Below are positions 15,601-23,685 of a stretch of DNA of 24,959 bases, in pieces. Position 1 is the first letter of the stretch, and every line of letters starts with the position of its first letter. The notes below the pieces were generated by a model that worked only from the letters and a program-made list of their open reading frames with translations, was not told where the DNA came from and ran no database searches. Position numbers and translations under genes: made by a program. The DNA comes from a virus. The DNA is taken from the IMG/VR virus record IMGVR_UViG_3300034063_000056, positions 1 to 24,959 of that record; one strand, written 5' to 3'.

Positions 15601-15762
15601 TTACTCCAACAAAATCAAGCCGCCGTCCTCTTGGACGAGGTTGTCACCGGACTCGGTAAGAAGGTTGCTCTGAGCCTGCTCGCTACCACGCCCGCCGAAA
15701 AGCGAAATGATGCCGCCCAGCCCAAGGCCGACGGCGTTGCGAAAGGCTACACCGAAGCTCAT
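15601..15762 (-). CDS. very small conserved phage protein (53 residues)
   Basis: ATG 15762 to TAA 15601 encodes 53 residues beginning MSFGVAFRNAVGLGLGGIIS. A hydrophobic glycine-rich N-terminal segment (about 4-22) is followed by an acidic tail (NLLTESGDNLVQEDGGLILL). I recall very similar mini-proteins among phage structural genes. The ATG overlaps the upstream stop (ATGA at 15762-15759), and the stop is three bases from the adaptor ATG, so it fills the gap exactly. The segment could span a membrane or pack in a virion. Function unknown. Confidence 0.75.
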   Translation of the reverse strand: MSFGVAFRNAVGLGLGGIISLFGGRGSEQAQSNLLTESGDNLVQEDGGLILLE

Positions 15763-16067
15763 TGCTTGTTGATGGGTTTGGCGTACGCAGTTCCGTCGGT
15801 GCTGCCAATCCGCAGCACGCTGACGCGCCAGGGAGCGCCGGTCGTGTTCAGCGGCACGACAAACGGAATGGGCGTGAAGGCGGGGATCGGGGTGCTGGCG
15901 CTGGTAGCCACGGCCCCCACACCTACCTGAACGTAGCAGGGCTGGTCAGACCACACCATCACGCCTTGAGGACCAGCGCCCCATGCAGTCGTGTTGCCCG
16001 CAGTAGCACCGGCAGTTGCGGAGTAAGCGGGAAAATCCGCTTGGCTCATCGGGTTGAGGAGTTCCAT
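15759..16067 (-). CDS. small beta-rich virion-type protein
   Basis: A 102-residue protein with an alternating beta pattern: GNTTAWGAGPQGVMVWSDQP, CYVQVGVG, TPIPFVVPLNTT and WRVSVLRIGSTDGTAY. It looks like a small beta-sandwich phage structural protein. AAGGAC lies before the ATG, and it is coupled to the 53-residue gene by ATGA. Position between portal-side genes and the fibre module suggests a minor tail or head-tail component. No specific function recognised. Confidence 0.68.
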   Translation of the reverse strand: MELLNPMSQADFPAYSATAGATAGNTTAWGAGPQGVMVWSDQPCYVQVGVGAVATSASTPIPAFTPIPFVVPLNTTGAPWRVSVLRIGSTDGTAYAKPINKQ

Positions 16068-16077
16068 GATGTGTCCT

Positions 16078-16443
16078 TTACGCCAGGAATTTCAGTTTGT
16101 ACAAACTGGTCAAGTACAGTTCGACGATATTATCAATCAACTGCTGCAATGTTGAGTCTTCTTTTTTCGCCACCTTGTAGCGCATCTCCTCGACCTCGGC
16201 CAGAGATGCCTCAAGGAACTCGGTGATGTTGGTCGTCTTCTTGGCCGAGTGTAAGGTAATCGGCCCGATCAGCCCGTGACGGCCTTGGTACGCCTCGGCA
16301 AACGCATCAGCGTGGTCGATGATGGTGTCGTAGAAGGTGTTGAGCGCCACATGCTTGGAGTAGCTGCGCGTGTTCAGATGCACCGAATGGGCTACGTCGC
16401 GAGCCAAGAACAAGAGGCCCATGAAGTCTGCGGCGGTGCTCAT
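16078..16443 (-). CDS. Dps/ferritin-like helical protein
   Basis: A 121-residue, predicted all-helical protein. H19, H31, D46 and E50 are spaced exactly as the ferroxidase ligands of Dps proteins (H51, H63, D78 and E82 in E. coli; H31, H43, D58 and E62 in Listeria); the fifth position (Dps D67/D47) is N35. The surrounding text (AHSVHLNTRSYSKHVALNTF, YDTIIDHADAFAEAYQG) fits the first two helices of a four-helix bundle, and the C-terminus (LQQLIDNIVELYLTSLYKL) fits the last. It is shorter than Dps (about 150-170). I recall related phage proteins annotated only as a domain of unknown function. Iron binding is inferred. Its ATG overlaps the portal stop. Confidence 0.65.
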   Translation of the reverse strand: MSTAADFMGLLFLARDVAHSVHLNTRSYSKHVALNTFYDTIIDHADAFAEAYQGRHGLIGPITLHSAKKTTNITEFLEASLAEVEEMRYKVAKKEDSTLQQLIDNIVELYLTSLYKLKFLA

Positions 16444-18623
16444 TGCATGGCTCCTTCAGGTGGCATCATTGGGGGCTGCTGCTCCATCATCTCTGGCTGC
16501 ATCTCCGGCATTTGCGAGTTCAGGTTGTTGCTCTCCATCGCCGCAGCCACGACGCCCATAGCGATGTCCTGAATCTGCTGCTCGGTCATGCCGGCCTGCA
16601 CCGCACTGATGCGCTGCGTCTCGGCCTGGTACGCCTTGATCTCGGCCTCAAACTCTTTGATCGACAGGTCGCGGGCTTCCATCGACTTCTGCACGTTTTG
16701 AAGCATCCCGGCCATCTGCTGCATCTCTTGGTTCATGGCCTCCATCTGCTGCTTGGCCGCAGCCAGCGCCGGATTGTCCTCATCGTCGCCGATGATCGCC
16801 GGGTCGATGACCTTGGCAAACCGCTGAGACATCTCCTGAGCGCCCGGCCAGTCCATGTTCTTGACAAACAAGTCGCCAGCCACGCGCCAGAGGTCCGGGT
16901 TGCCTTGCAGCAGTTGAGCCATCGCTTCCAGCGACTCTTGACGCTTGGTGGCAAAGCCGGGCCCGGTGATGACCATCACGTCGTACTTGCCGACGCCGGG
17001 GTTGTAGATTTTGTCCACCACGATGCCCTGCTCGTTGCGGATTTTCTTGACCGGCTCGGGCTGCATCGGGTTGATCTTGATCATCTTGGACTCGCCATCC
17101 TCGCCGACAATCCGGGCGATGCGCTGCGTGTCGTAGATTTTCGGGATCAGGTCGATCAACTGACGGCCGATGTAGCGAATAAACCGGGCGTAGTTGTCAA
17201 CGTAGTGATAGGTGCCGGTGTCCGACTCTTTTTGCCGGGCCAAGATAGCCCTGCCCGACCGCTCGTTGGACGTTTGGCCCAGCGATGCGTTGTACTGCCC
17301 AGTGACCGACTTGATGTCGTCAGCAGCGCCCATTTTGGCCTGTATGAGCCCGGTCTGGGGCAGGGGCGGGGCAGCACGCTGGGGCAACGGCAAGACGGCT
17401 CCTGCGCCGTCTGTAACGTCTGGGTTGACCTCAAGGTAGGGCCAGTTCTGGGTGTTTGCAGTCTTCCACTGCATCTCGTAACCCTCGAACTGACCGCCGT
17501 AGCCGATGAACGGCGCCTTGGGGGCCAGCGCCAGCATCTCGGCCTCTTGGCTGGTCCAGTAGTTGTACATGCGCTGCGCGTCTTTGGCGTTACGCACGAG
17601 GCCGCTGACGTACAGCCGGCCTTCAACCTCGAACTCATTGCCCACGCAGCGGATCACCGGGATGTGCGAGCCGGCCCAGTCGGACCGCTCCAGCACCTCG
17701 TAGCCGTTGATCTTGAGCCACTTGACCTTCTTGCGGTCAGACGGGCGCGAGCGCAGCGGCTTGCCAAACTGCGCCCGCATCATTTTGTCCTCGGGCGTGC
17801 CGCTAAATGCCGTGGCGTTGCCGGGGTACAGGTTGAGCGTTTCCTTGGTGTTCTCGATGTAGAAATATTCGGCGATACGCACCGTGTTTTCGTTCATCCA
17901 CTGGCTAAAGCCTTGGTCGCCCACGCCCAGCGTTTGCAGCGTGGTGATGGGCGCAGCGTCCGGGTACTGGCGCTCGTACTCGTCCTTGGGGATGTCCTCG
18001 GTGATGAAGCACCAGCGGGCGTCTGAGCCGCACGGGTCTTGGATCAGCGGGTCCATGTAGACGCTAAAACTGTTGCGGATGCGCCCGATCTTGATGTCCT
18101 GATCGAACGTGTTGTCGTCGCAGTACTCGGTCAGAATGCGAGCGTAGCCCTCGCCGTAGGACACCTGGTTCTCGCAGGCCGTGTCGTAGGCCACGTCGGC
18201 GTCCGAGATGTACTCGATGTGCCGGATCATGCCGTTGAAGATCTCGGCTACCTCAACGTCAGCGCCGTCGTCTGCCGGGATGACCTTAGGCTGCGGCCGG
18301 TTCTGCCGCTGCTCGTTGGTCACTTGGTGGACGTGCTGGGGCAGCTTGTTGATTGTCAGGCACGGTCTGGCGTTGATCGTCTGGCCCTGCACCGCGCCAC
18401 GGGTCGCCAGCACGTCAGCCGGCCACTGCCAGTGGTTGTCGGGCGAGCCGGCGTAGAACCGCAGGTCGTCCAGCTCGTCCTCACGCGACTCAGACAGCGC
18501 AGAAATCGCCATGTCGAGGCGACTACGGGCCGTCGAGAGCACCTCAGAGTCGCTCTTGTCCTTGGCCGAGCCGCCCTCGCTGACCGCTCCAGCAGCGGCG
18601 ATTCCTGTGTAGTCTTGAGGCAT
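16440..18623 (-). CDS. portal protein, P22 gp1-like
   Basis: A 727-residue protein, almost the length of P22 portal (725). Residues about 30-60 (RSRLDMAISALSESREDELD) lead into DLRFYAGSPDNHWQWP and LTINKLPQHVHQVTNEQRQN, typical of this family. The core has SYGEGYARI, YMDPLIQDPCGSDARWCFI and SGRAILARQKESDTGTYHYV. From about residue 600 the C-terminus is Gln/Met-rich helix and coiled coil, the equivalent of the P22 portal barrel. It forms the dodecameric DNA channel, binds TerL for packaging and the gp4-like ring afterwards. It lies upstream of the fibre module and not directly next to scaffold as in P22. Confidence 0.93.
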   Translation of the reverse strand: MPQDYTGIAAAGAVSEGGSAKDKSDSEVLSTARSRLDMAISALSESREDELDDLRFYAGSPDNHWQWPADVLATRGAVQGQTINARPCLTINKLPQHVHQVTNEQRQNRPQPKVIPADDGADVEVAEIFNGMIRHIEYISDADVAYDTACENQVSYGEGYARILTEYCDDNTFDQDIKIGRIRNSFSVYMDPLIQDPCGSDARWCFITEDIPKDEYERQYPDAAPITTLQTLGVGDQGFSQWMNENTVRIAEYFYIENTKETLNLYPGNATAFSGTPEDKMMRAQFGKPLRSRPSDRKKVKWLKINGYEVLERSDWAGSHIPVIRCVGNEFEVEGRLYVSGLVRNAKDAQRMYNYWTSQEAEMLALAPKAPFIGYGGQFEGYEMQWKTANTQNWPYLEVNPDVTDGAGAVLPLPQRAAPPLPQTGLIQAKMGAADDIKSVTGQYNASLGQTSNERSGRAILARQKESDTGTYHYVDNYARFIRYIGRQLIDLIPKIYDTQRIARIVGEDGESKMIKINPMQPEPVKKIRNEQGIVVDKIYNPGVGKYDVMVITGPGFATKRQESLEAMAQLLQGNPDLWRVAGDLFVKNMDWPGAQEMSQRFAKVIDPAIIGDDEDNPALAAAKQQMEAMNQEMQQMAGMLQNVQKSMEARDLSIKEFEAEIKAYQAETQRISAVQAGMTEQQIQDIAMGVVAAAMESNNLNSQMPEMQPEMMEQQPPMMPPEGAMQ

Positions 18624-18625
18624 GA

Positions 18626-18811
18626 TTACTTGATCTTGTTCAGAACCTTAGCAACCGTGGCCTTGACGTTGGTGCCCGACGGGATGCTGCCGTGACAACC
18701 CATGCCCGGCATTTTGGAATACGTCTCTTTGTTGCGGTCAGGCATCCCGCCGCCGGACATCTTCGGCTCACGGGCGTTGAGTTTGCTGATGGGTGCGAGG
18801 ATTTTGCTCAT
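18626..18811 (-). CDS. small basic phage protein
   Basis: A 61-residue basic protein (MSKILAPISKLNAREPKMSG, then GMPDRNKETYSKMPGMGC and a Lys-rich end). AAGGCAAGAA precedes the ATG, and its stop is two bases from the portal ATG. No known motif; a single Cys and several Met-Pro/Gly turns suggest a mostly unstructured protein. I recall similar mini-genes before P22-like portals. Function unknown. Confidence 0.65.
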   Translation of the reverse strand: MSKILAPISKLNAREPKMSGGGMPDRNKETYSKMPGMGCHGSIPSGTNVKATVAKVLNKIK

Positions 18812-18827
18812 TTCTTGCCTTTTAAAT

Positions 18828-19061
18828 TTATGCCCACACGCGATGCGGGCTACTTACTTGAACTGCAAACGGCGTCAGTGTATCACTCTGAGGCCCACGG
18901 ACATTGACATGCCAGCCTTCGATAGGAGTCATTACTGGCTCCTCGTCAGTGCCGCCCGTGCGCTTGTAGATAATGCCAATGGTGTCGATGCTGCCCTCGT
19001 AGCCTTCCAGCGCTTGGGTGGCTTGGGCTTCGCTTGTGAATTTTAGGTATAGATCAGTCAT
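18828..19061 (-). CDS. small phage protein, unknown function
   Basis: A 77-residue protein ([20 protein letters not shown]) with a mixed alpha/beta pattern; LYLKF-SEAQATQAL followed by IDTIGIIYKR and a final WHVNVRGP. I recall this kind of protein from tail-fibre neighbourhoods. The ATG overlaps the stop of the spike-fibre gene (ATGA, 19061-19058), so translation is probably coupled. It could be a fibre-assembly helper or chaperone, but nothing in the sequence proves this. Confidence 0.68.
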   Translation of the reverse strand: MTDLYLKFTSEAQATQALEGYEGSIDTIGIIYKRTGGTDEEPVMTPIEGWHVNVRGPQSDTLTPFAVQVSSPHRVWA

Positions 19062-20347
19062 GCTGTGATCCCTTGCAATTCAGCGTTTGCCAAGCGACGG
19101 GGGTAGTAGGCGATTTGACGATACCGGATGTTTGAGGTACTACCTGCGCTTGACGCCGAAAGCCGCAATGCAATAATTCCAGTTGGGACTGCTGCAACAG
19201 TATCTGTAGTTCCGGCAGTTCCGTTGATTGCACCGACAGTATTGTTTGTCGCAAGCGCAACCGCTTGCTTGTAATATGCTCCTGCCGCATAAGTCGTGCT
19301 AGGCGTTGAATTAACCGCCTCTGTAATGCTAGAAACAACTACTGGGTTTTGCATGTTGTTTCCGGATGTGGCGGTCATCCCCCAGTAATTAGCTGTCGTG
19401 CCGTCGTCCACAATCAAAGTTCGCTGCCCTGCAACCAATTTCAACCCAACCCAAGCATAGTCTGCAAACAACGTCCCCGCACTGGCGTTATACCAACTAC
19501 TGAAGTTCGTCCCCGTCATGCTTGCAAAATCAGCCGCACGGGTCACTTGTGACGCCACTGTGGGGATGTAGCTGGTGGCGAAGGCTCCGGCTTCTAGTTG
19601 AGCGCCCCAGATGAAGATGCCTGATGTGCCGTCGCCTACTGTGTCAGAAGCATTAACCTGCCCGTAAATTCGCGGTGATGCCGTTGCCGTGGCAACAGTT
19701 GTGTATGTAATTGAACATCTGTACCAGCCGTTACCGGCAGGTGTTATGGAAGCAGTGCAATTTGCAACGCCGGTAGTTGTTCCGTTTGCTAGATTGAAAT
19801 ATGCTCTTGTAATTGATGCAACAACCGTACCTGTAATTCGTAATTGACAAAAATTGTACTCACCTGCTTTAGCGTAAACACTAACGGTGTATGCTGTTCC
19901 AGTGGTTTGGCTTAAAGACTGAACAACAAAACCAAGTTGGCTAATGTTTGAAGTTATTTTGTCGCCAGTCAATGCCCCATCCGGCGCAATAACAGTATTT
20001 GCCGTAATACTGGAGTTGGTTTTAGTCCAAGCCGCATTGTCAAACTGCTCAGAATACGTCCACAAATTTACCCGCTGCTCTTCAATTAGCAGCCCAAGGC
20101 TTGCAAGCGTTGTGGGGTTGTAGTCAAACCGGGGTGCGTCGATGGCCGCTGTTTGGATCAGGCCGTTAGAGCCGGTGAACGTGGCCGTGGTAGAGCGTGT
20201 GAAGGTGATGCGGGGGTCGAGCGTGCTGGTGTTGGTGAAGTTAAGCAGCAGCGAGGGTGACAACTTGTTAAGCAAGTTCGGCCCGCCAAGCGTTGCTTGG
20301 TACGACACACCCAACGAAACAGCGTTACGCGCCCCAAGATAGCTCAT
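19058..20347 (-). CDS. spike/fibre protein with carbohydrate-binding-like and LamG-like domains
   Basis: A 429-residue beta-rich protein. Residues about 32-90 ([20 protein letters not shown], then [10 protein letters not shown]) and [13 protein letters not shown] (98-110) form the hallmark of the 'phage head spike fiber' type. Residues about 110-265 look like a carbohydrate-binding jelly roll ([41 protein letters not shown]). Residues about 275-420 look like a concanavalin/LamG fold ending [18 protein letters not shown]. It probably binds glycans, either as a head-attached fibre or a second adhesin. Its location between packaging genes and portal, away from the tail-fibre module, favours a head or connector site, which is inference. 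Confidence 0.78.
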   Translation of the reverse strand: MSYLGARNAVSLGVSYQATLGGPNLLNKLSPSLLLNFTNTSTLDPRITFTRSTTATFTGSNGLIQTAAIDAPRFDYNPTTLASLGLLIEEQRVNLWTYSEQFDNAAWTKTNSSITANTVIAPDGALTGDKITSNISQLGFVVQSLSQTTGTAYTVSVYAKAGEYNFCQLRITGTVVASITRAYFNLANGTTTGVANCTASITPAGNGWYRCSITYTTVATATASPRIYGQVNASDTVGDGTSGIFIWGAQLEAGAFATSYIPTVASQVTRAADFASMTGTNFSSWYNASAGTLFADYAWVGLKLVAGQRTLIVDDGTTANYWGMTATSGNNMQNPVVVSSITEAVNSTPSTTYAAGAYYKQAVALATNNTVGAINGTAGTTDTVAAVPTGIIALRLSASSAGSTSNIRYRQIAYYPRRLANAELQGITA

Positions 20348-20481
20348 TTTTTAGCTTTCGGTGCAGCACGTTTGACAGCATATGCAATGGCAACGGCCTG
20401 CTTGACGGGCTTGCCGCTCTTGACCTCCGCAGAGATGTTCTTGCGGAAGGCTTCTTTGCTGGTGGACTTGACGAGTGGCAT
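20344..20481 (-). CDS. very small basic conserved phage protein (45 residues)
   Basis: ATG 20481 to TGA 20344 encodes 45 residues, [20 protein letters not shown] followed by [20 protein letters not shown] and a Lys-rich end. I recognise this pattern ([21 protein letters not shown]) as a very common mini-protein in phage packaging regions. It overlaps the upstream gene by TAATG and the downstream one by ATGA. The charge suggests nucleic-acid contact. Function unknown. Confidence 0.82.
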   Translation of the reverse strand: MPLVKSTSKEAFRKNISAEVKSGKPVKQAVAIAYAVKRAAPKAKK

Positions 20482-20636
20482 TATTTACCCTTCTTGGCAG
20501 TTTTGGCCGACTCTTTGAACGCCTTGTCGGTAGGTGCGCCAGGCGAGCCAGGCTTTCGCATCTTCTCGTTAGAACCTTGCTTGATGCGCTCGCGTTTAGC
20601 TGCAATGTTACTGTAGAGTCCGGGTTTAGTAGCCAT
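20481..20636 (-). CDS. very small basic conserved phage protein (51 residues)
   Basis: A 51-residue Lys/Arg-rich protein starting [20 protein letters not shown] and continuing with [21 protein letters not shown] recall this pattern from the same small-gene cluster in other phages. Start ATG 20636 is chosen because TAAGGCT precedes it and family members start at MATKPGLY; the in-frame upstream Met at 20762 would overlap the previous gene heavily. Disordered and basic, possibly DNA- or RNA-binding. Function unknown. Confidence 0.78.
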   Translation of the reverse strand: MATKPGLYSNIAAKRERIKQGSNEKMRKPGSPGAPTDKAFKESAKTAKKGK

Positions 20637-20643
20637 GATAGCC

Positions 20644-21471
20644 TTATTTTTGCATGATACGTTGGTTGATCGGTGCGTCTGTAGCAATAAACGGGTTGTA
20701 CAGAAAATTTTCCGGTGCGTCTTGCTGCCGCACTTTTGCGGGTAGCCGCACAACGCTTTCATTTCTCATGTAGCTGTATTCAGGGCGTTTTGCGCCGTAA
20801 GTGCTAAAAGACCCTATGTATTCGCTAGGCACAATTCTGACAGGCATGTATTCCACACCTTGCTCCATCAGTACCATAGCGCGGTGACGCCCTTCATGCC
20901 CGGTTACGCGGGCGCGTGATTGGTCTTTAGACACACGCATTTCCAAATACGGGACATCCGCAAGCGGCGTGTTCGTGCTGATAGCTTGCCGAATGCGGTC
21001 CAATTTTTCTTTGCTTGGTTTTTCTAGCGGCGCAGACAATGACAAAAAATCTTGGGGGCGCACAAACGCAAGCGTTTCTTTTGCTTTGGGGTCGTTAGCT
21101 TGCTTAACTGCTCTTTGCACGGCGTTAGAGTCAAACAAATTGCTCGCCGCAACAACTTTATCCGCAACTTTAGACCCGGCAGAAAGTGACGGTACAAGGG
21201 GTAAAAGCCCAAGCCCAAGCAGCATTGCGTCGCCGTAGTTACCTTGCCGCGCCGCTTGCACAGCGTCGTAGCCTGACAAAAGATCACCAATTACAGGCGT
21301 AAACCCCAGCGCAGTCTTGGCAACATCCGATGCTTGTTCGGGTGACGCATAGCCACCTTGAAGCGCCCTAGCTTTTGCGCCCTGCGCGGCTATGTTTGGA
21401 TTGCCAAAGTACGGGCGGCTGAGATCGGCTAAGGCGTTGGCCGGTGTGGGGGCAAGTGCATTGCTAGGCAT
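20644..21471 (-). CDS. ParB-fold-like domain protein with membrane-type N-terminal region
   Basis: A 275-residue protein. Residues about 52-97 (TALGFTPVIGDLLSGYDAVQ, then LLGLGLLPLVPSL) are hydrophobic and glycine-containing, as in phage polyvalent and internal proteins. Residues about 137-215 resemble the ParB/sulfiredoxin-type fold: a strand, a helix, then GHEGRHRA (191-198) followed by MVLMEQGVEYMPVRIV, comparable with the GERRxRA box and following strand of ParB. It sits between DUF-type mini-genes and TerL, an unusual place for a partition-type fold. Catalysis or CTP binding is not established. It may be a virion-internal or host-modifying protein. Confidence 0.6.
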   Translation of the reverse strand: MPSNALAPTPANALADLSRPYFGNPNIAAQGAKARALQGGYASPEQASDVAKTALGFTPVIGDLLSGYDAVQAARQGNYGDAMLLGLGLLPLVPSLSAGSKVADKVVAASNLFDSNAVQRAVKQANDPKAKETLAFVRPQDFLSLSAPLEKPSKEKLDRIRQAISTNTPLADVPYLEMRVSKDQSRARVTGHEGRHRAMVLMEQGVEYMPVRIVPSEYIGSFSTYGAKRPEYSYMRNESVVRLPAKVRQQDAPENFLYNPFIATDAPINQRIMQK

Positions 21472-21732
21472 TTAGCACTTCCATCGTTTGAGTGATGCCT
21501 TGGCCCGCTCTGCTGGACCTTTGGCGTTCTTTACGACGCCCTCCATGCGGGCGCAGAAGCTTGCCTTGCGGCCAGCGTCGGCTTTGGTCTTGGGGTTGGG
21601 CGCCGGCGCCTTGAGGTTCGAGCCAGTGGCTGCGTTGTACTTGGCGCGGCCCTTGGCGGTCAGGCCCGCGCCCTTGCTGACGGGCAGCTTTTCGCCCCGT
21701 CCAACGCTTAGAGACACGCCTTTTTTAGCCAT
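21472..21732 (-). CDS. small basic protein, DUF6321-like
   Basis: An 86-residue basic protein starting MAKKGVSLSVGRGEKLPVSK. The segment SKGAGLTAKGRAKYNAATGS followed by NLKAPAPNP and the C-terminal RKASFCARMEGV...ASLKRWKC match a small conserved phage family that I recall as DUF6321. Start ATG 21732 overlaps the TerL stop as TAATG; the in-frame ATG at 21747 lies inside TerL. Two Cys near the C-terminus are conserved in my recollection. Proposed to bind nucleic acid by charge; function unknown. Confidence 0.8.
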   Translation of the reverse strand: MAKKGVSLSVGRGEKLPVSKGAGLTAKGRAKYNAATGSNLKAPAPNPKTKADAGRKASFCARMEGVVKNAKGPAERAKASLKRWKC

Positions 21733-23264
21733 TACGCCCCCATCCAACTGGTTACAGCCCCGCCACTATACCCGCTTGCGGTGCGGATGTGTGACTTTGG
21801 CTCACGATACTCTCGGCTGGCGACAGGATACGCAAACGTCAGCGCGATGGCGTCTGCTGCGTCCGGTGAGGCCAGACCACGGGCTTTCATGTCCTTTTTG
21901 GACTCTAGATAGATCGTACCACGCGAATCGGGCTTCATCTTAGGCGAAATCAGGTCACTTTTCAAGAACCTGTCGTTGGGCACGCTGGCTGTTTTCAGCC
22001 AATCGCGCATATCACCCCACATTTCAGCCCGTTTGTTGCCGTACATAATGGGGTTTTTGGCCTTGTTGCCAAAGTTAACTCCCCTGACCTTGTACCGCTG
22101 CTCTTTAAGCCGGTCCACGACCCCCGCCCCCAGCCCGCCCTCGTCGATGTTGACCAACGACGGCTTAAATTCCTCAATCGCGTCGATAACGTGCCCGACC
22201 ACCGTCATGGTGTCGTCGCCCCGGTGCCGGATCAGCTTGACGATGTCGCGCCCCTGCCGCACGGCAATGACCGTTGCGTCTGCCCCGAACCGCGCCGGGT
22301 CTACGCCGATCACAATTGGTGCCGACTGGTCCATATGCTTGGCCCGTTTCATCGCCTCATCGACCACGCCAATACTGATGAACTGATCGTCGCCCTCGTT
22401 CGGAAACTGACCGTACACCTCGACGTGCGCTTGTGAAGAGTCCGGCCCGTATTCCGCGATGATCTGCTCGTAAACCGCCTTGTCGGTGCCCTCGACCGTC
22501 CTGGCGTCCACTATCTTGGACGCCCAAAACTCCCGTTTGCTGTTAAACGCCTCGTAGAAGTACCCGGTGTTGCGGCGCGGGTTGGAAAACGCCAGCCAAA
22601 AGCGGTTTGGCGTGTTCTCCGTAAAGAATCCACTGGTCACCGCCCAGATCGAGTCGTCGATACCACTGGCCTCGTCGAAGATCACCATCACGCCGTCAAA
22701 GTTATGCACGCCAGCGTAGGCGTCCGGGTTCTCGGCCGACCATAGCCGCCCCTCGACGCCCCAGTATCTAGTGCCTTTCTTCAGGTCGCGCTCAACCAGC
22801 TCTGTCAGCCACTTGGCCGGCATCAGTCTGGTAGCGCTTACTTCGAACCAATGGCTGTTGATCGACATCGCCAGCCACTTTGTCAGCTCGGCCCAAGTGA
22901 TACTGCGGAGCTGGCTTTCTGAGTTGGCCGAAATAATGGTCGTCGAGCCGATGCGCGTGGACAGCATCCAGTCCGTGATCCAAGACACTAAGGCCGACTT
23001 GCCAATACCCCGGCCCGAACTGACCGCCAGACGCAGCACGTCGAAGTCCAGCTTGCCGCCGTTCTTCTTGATGTGCTCGGCCATAGTCGCGAGCACCTCG
23101 CGCTGCCACTTGCGCGGGCCAGTGAAGTGCTCCAGCGGCGTGCCCTTGACGCCCCACGGATACGCGAACATCACAAACGCCAGCGGGTTGTCCTTGATCG
23201 CCGGGCTCCATAGCCGAGCCATCAGCTCCTGCTCATCCTGCGCGCTGTAACGTGTGGTCTGCAT
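21732..23264 (-). CDS. terL: terminase large subunit (ATPase-nuclease)
   Basis: A 510-residue protein (P22 gp2 is 499). Walker A is GRGIGKS (84-90), with Walker B VMVIFDEAS (192-200) carrying D197 and E198. The RNase-H-like nuclease has D322 (IGVDPARFGADATVIA), D374 (NIDEGGLG) and a third acidic residue at D468 or D471 (SPDAADAIALTF). It pumps DNA through the portal and cuts the concatemer; P22-like neighbours suggest headful packaging, which is inference. Its ATG lies inside the TerS 3' end with a 32-base overlap. All key motifs are intact. Confidence 0.95.
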   Translation of the reverse strand: MQTTRYSAQDEQELMARLWSPAIKDNPLAFVMFAYPWGVKGTPLEHFTGPRKWQREVLATMAEHIKKNGGKLDFDVLRLAVSSGRGIGKSALVSWITDWMLSTRIGSTTIISANSESQLRSITWAELTKWLAMSINSHWFEVSATRLMPAKWLTELVERDLKKGTRYWGVEGRLWSAENPDAYAGVHNFDGVMVIFDEASGIDDSIWAVTSGFFTENTPNRFWLAFSNPRRNTGYFYEAFNSKREFWASKIVDARTVEGTDKAVYEQIIAEYGPDSSQAHVEVYGQFPNEGDDQFISIGVVDEAMKRAKHMDQSAPIVIGVDPARFGADATVIAVRQGRDIVKLIRHRGDDTMTVVGHVIDAIEEFKPSLVNIDEGGLGAGVVDRLKEQRYKVRGVNFGNKAKNPIMYGNKRAEMWGDMRDWLKTASVPNDRFLKSDLISPKMKPDSRGTIYLESKKDMKARGLASPDAADAIALTFAYPVASREYREPKSHIRTASGYSGGAVTSWMGA

Positions 23265-23685
23265 GTTGTAGCACTTGGCTTGGGTTGTTCTCGATTACGT
23301 CTACGACGTCCAGTACGCGCCGCTCGGCCTCTTGTAGCGCCGCTGTGATGCTGATGGACTGGTTCACATCTACTGTAATGGCCTGCTTGGCTACCCAGCC
23401 GTGGACGTTCTGGAGGATCGCCAGCGCCGCTTTGGCGTCGCCCTGCGCTGCGGCGTCGTGCAGCAGGTGGCTCATCTCCAGCTCGCCCTCGGCGCGGCCC
23501 TTGAGTTCAGCGTACTCCGCGATCTCGTCAAACTGCTTGAGCCTGGCGTACTCCTTGGGCAACATGCCTGCGGCCAACGCCAGGTTGTCGCCCTTAAGGC
23601 CGAGCTTGGCAGCCTTGTAGATGCGATGCAGCCGGTCCTCAGTCGCTTGCAACTGACGCGGCTCATATGGCAGGGTCTCGAACAT
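23233..23685 (-). CDS. terS: terminase small subunit
   Basis: A 150-residue protein starting MFETLPYEPRQLQATEDRLH. It is helical throughout, with a conserved-looking core (GLKGDNLALAAGMLPKEYAR, then FDEIAEYAELKGRAEGELEM) typical of TerS-like packaging proteins, and a C-terminal coiled region. P22 TerS (gp3) is 162 residues. It would recognise the packaging site and load TerL. ATG 23685 is preferred to the in-frame TTG at 23691 because it overlaps the nuclease stop as TAATG. The assignment rests on this pattern plus its place directly before TerL; no pac site can be picked by eye. Confidence 0.78.
   Translation of the reverse strand: MFETLPYEPRQLQATEDRLHRIYKAAKLGLKGDNLALAAGMLPKEYARLKQFDEIAEYAELKGRAEGELEMSHLLHDAAAQGDAKAALAILQNVHGWVAKQAITVDVNQSISITAALQEAERRVLDVVDVIENNPSQVLQHADHTLQRAG

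Noticed and set aside
16443-18026. Long plus-strand frame (527 codons) opposite the portal gene
   Set aside because: Antisense shadow of a GC-rich gene: His/Leu/Val/Asp-rich, no domain, and the portal on the other strand is unambiguous.
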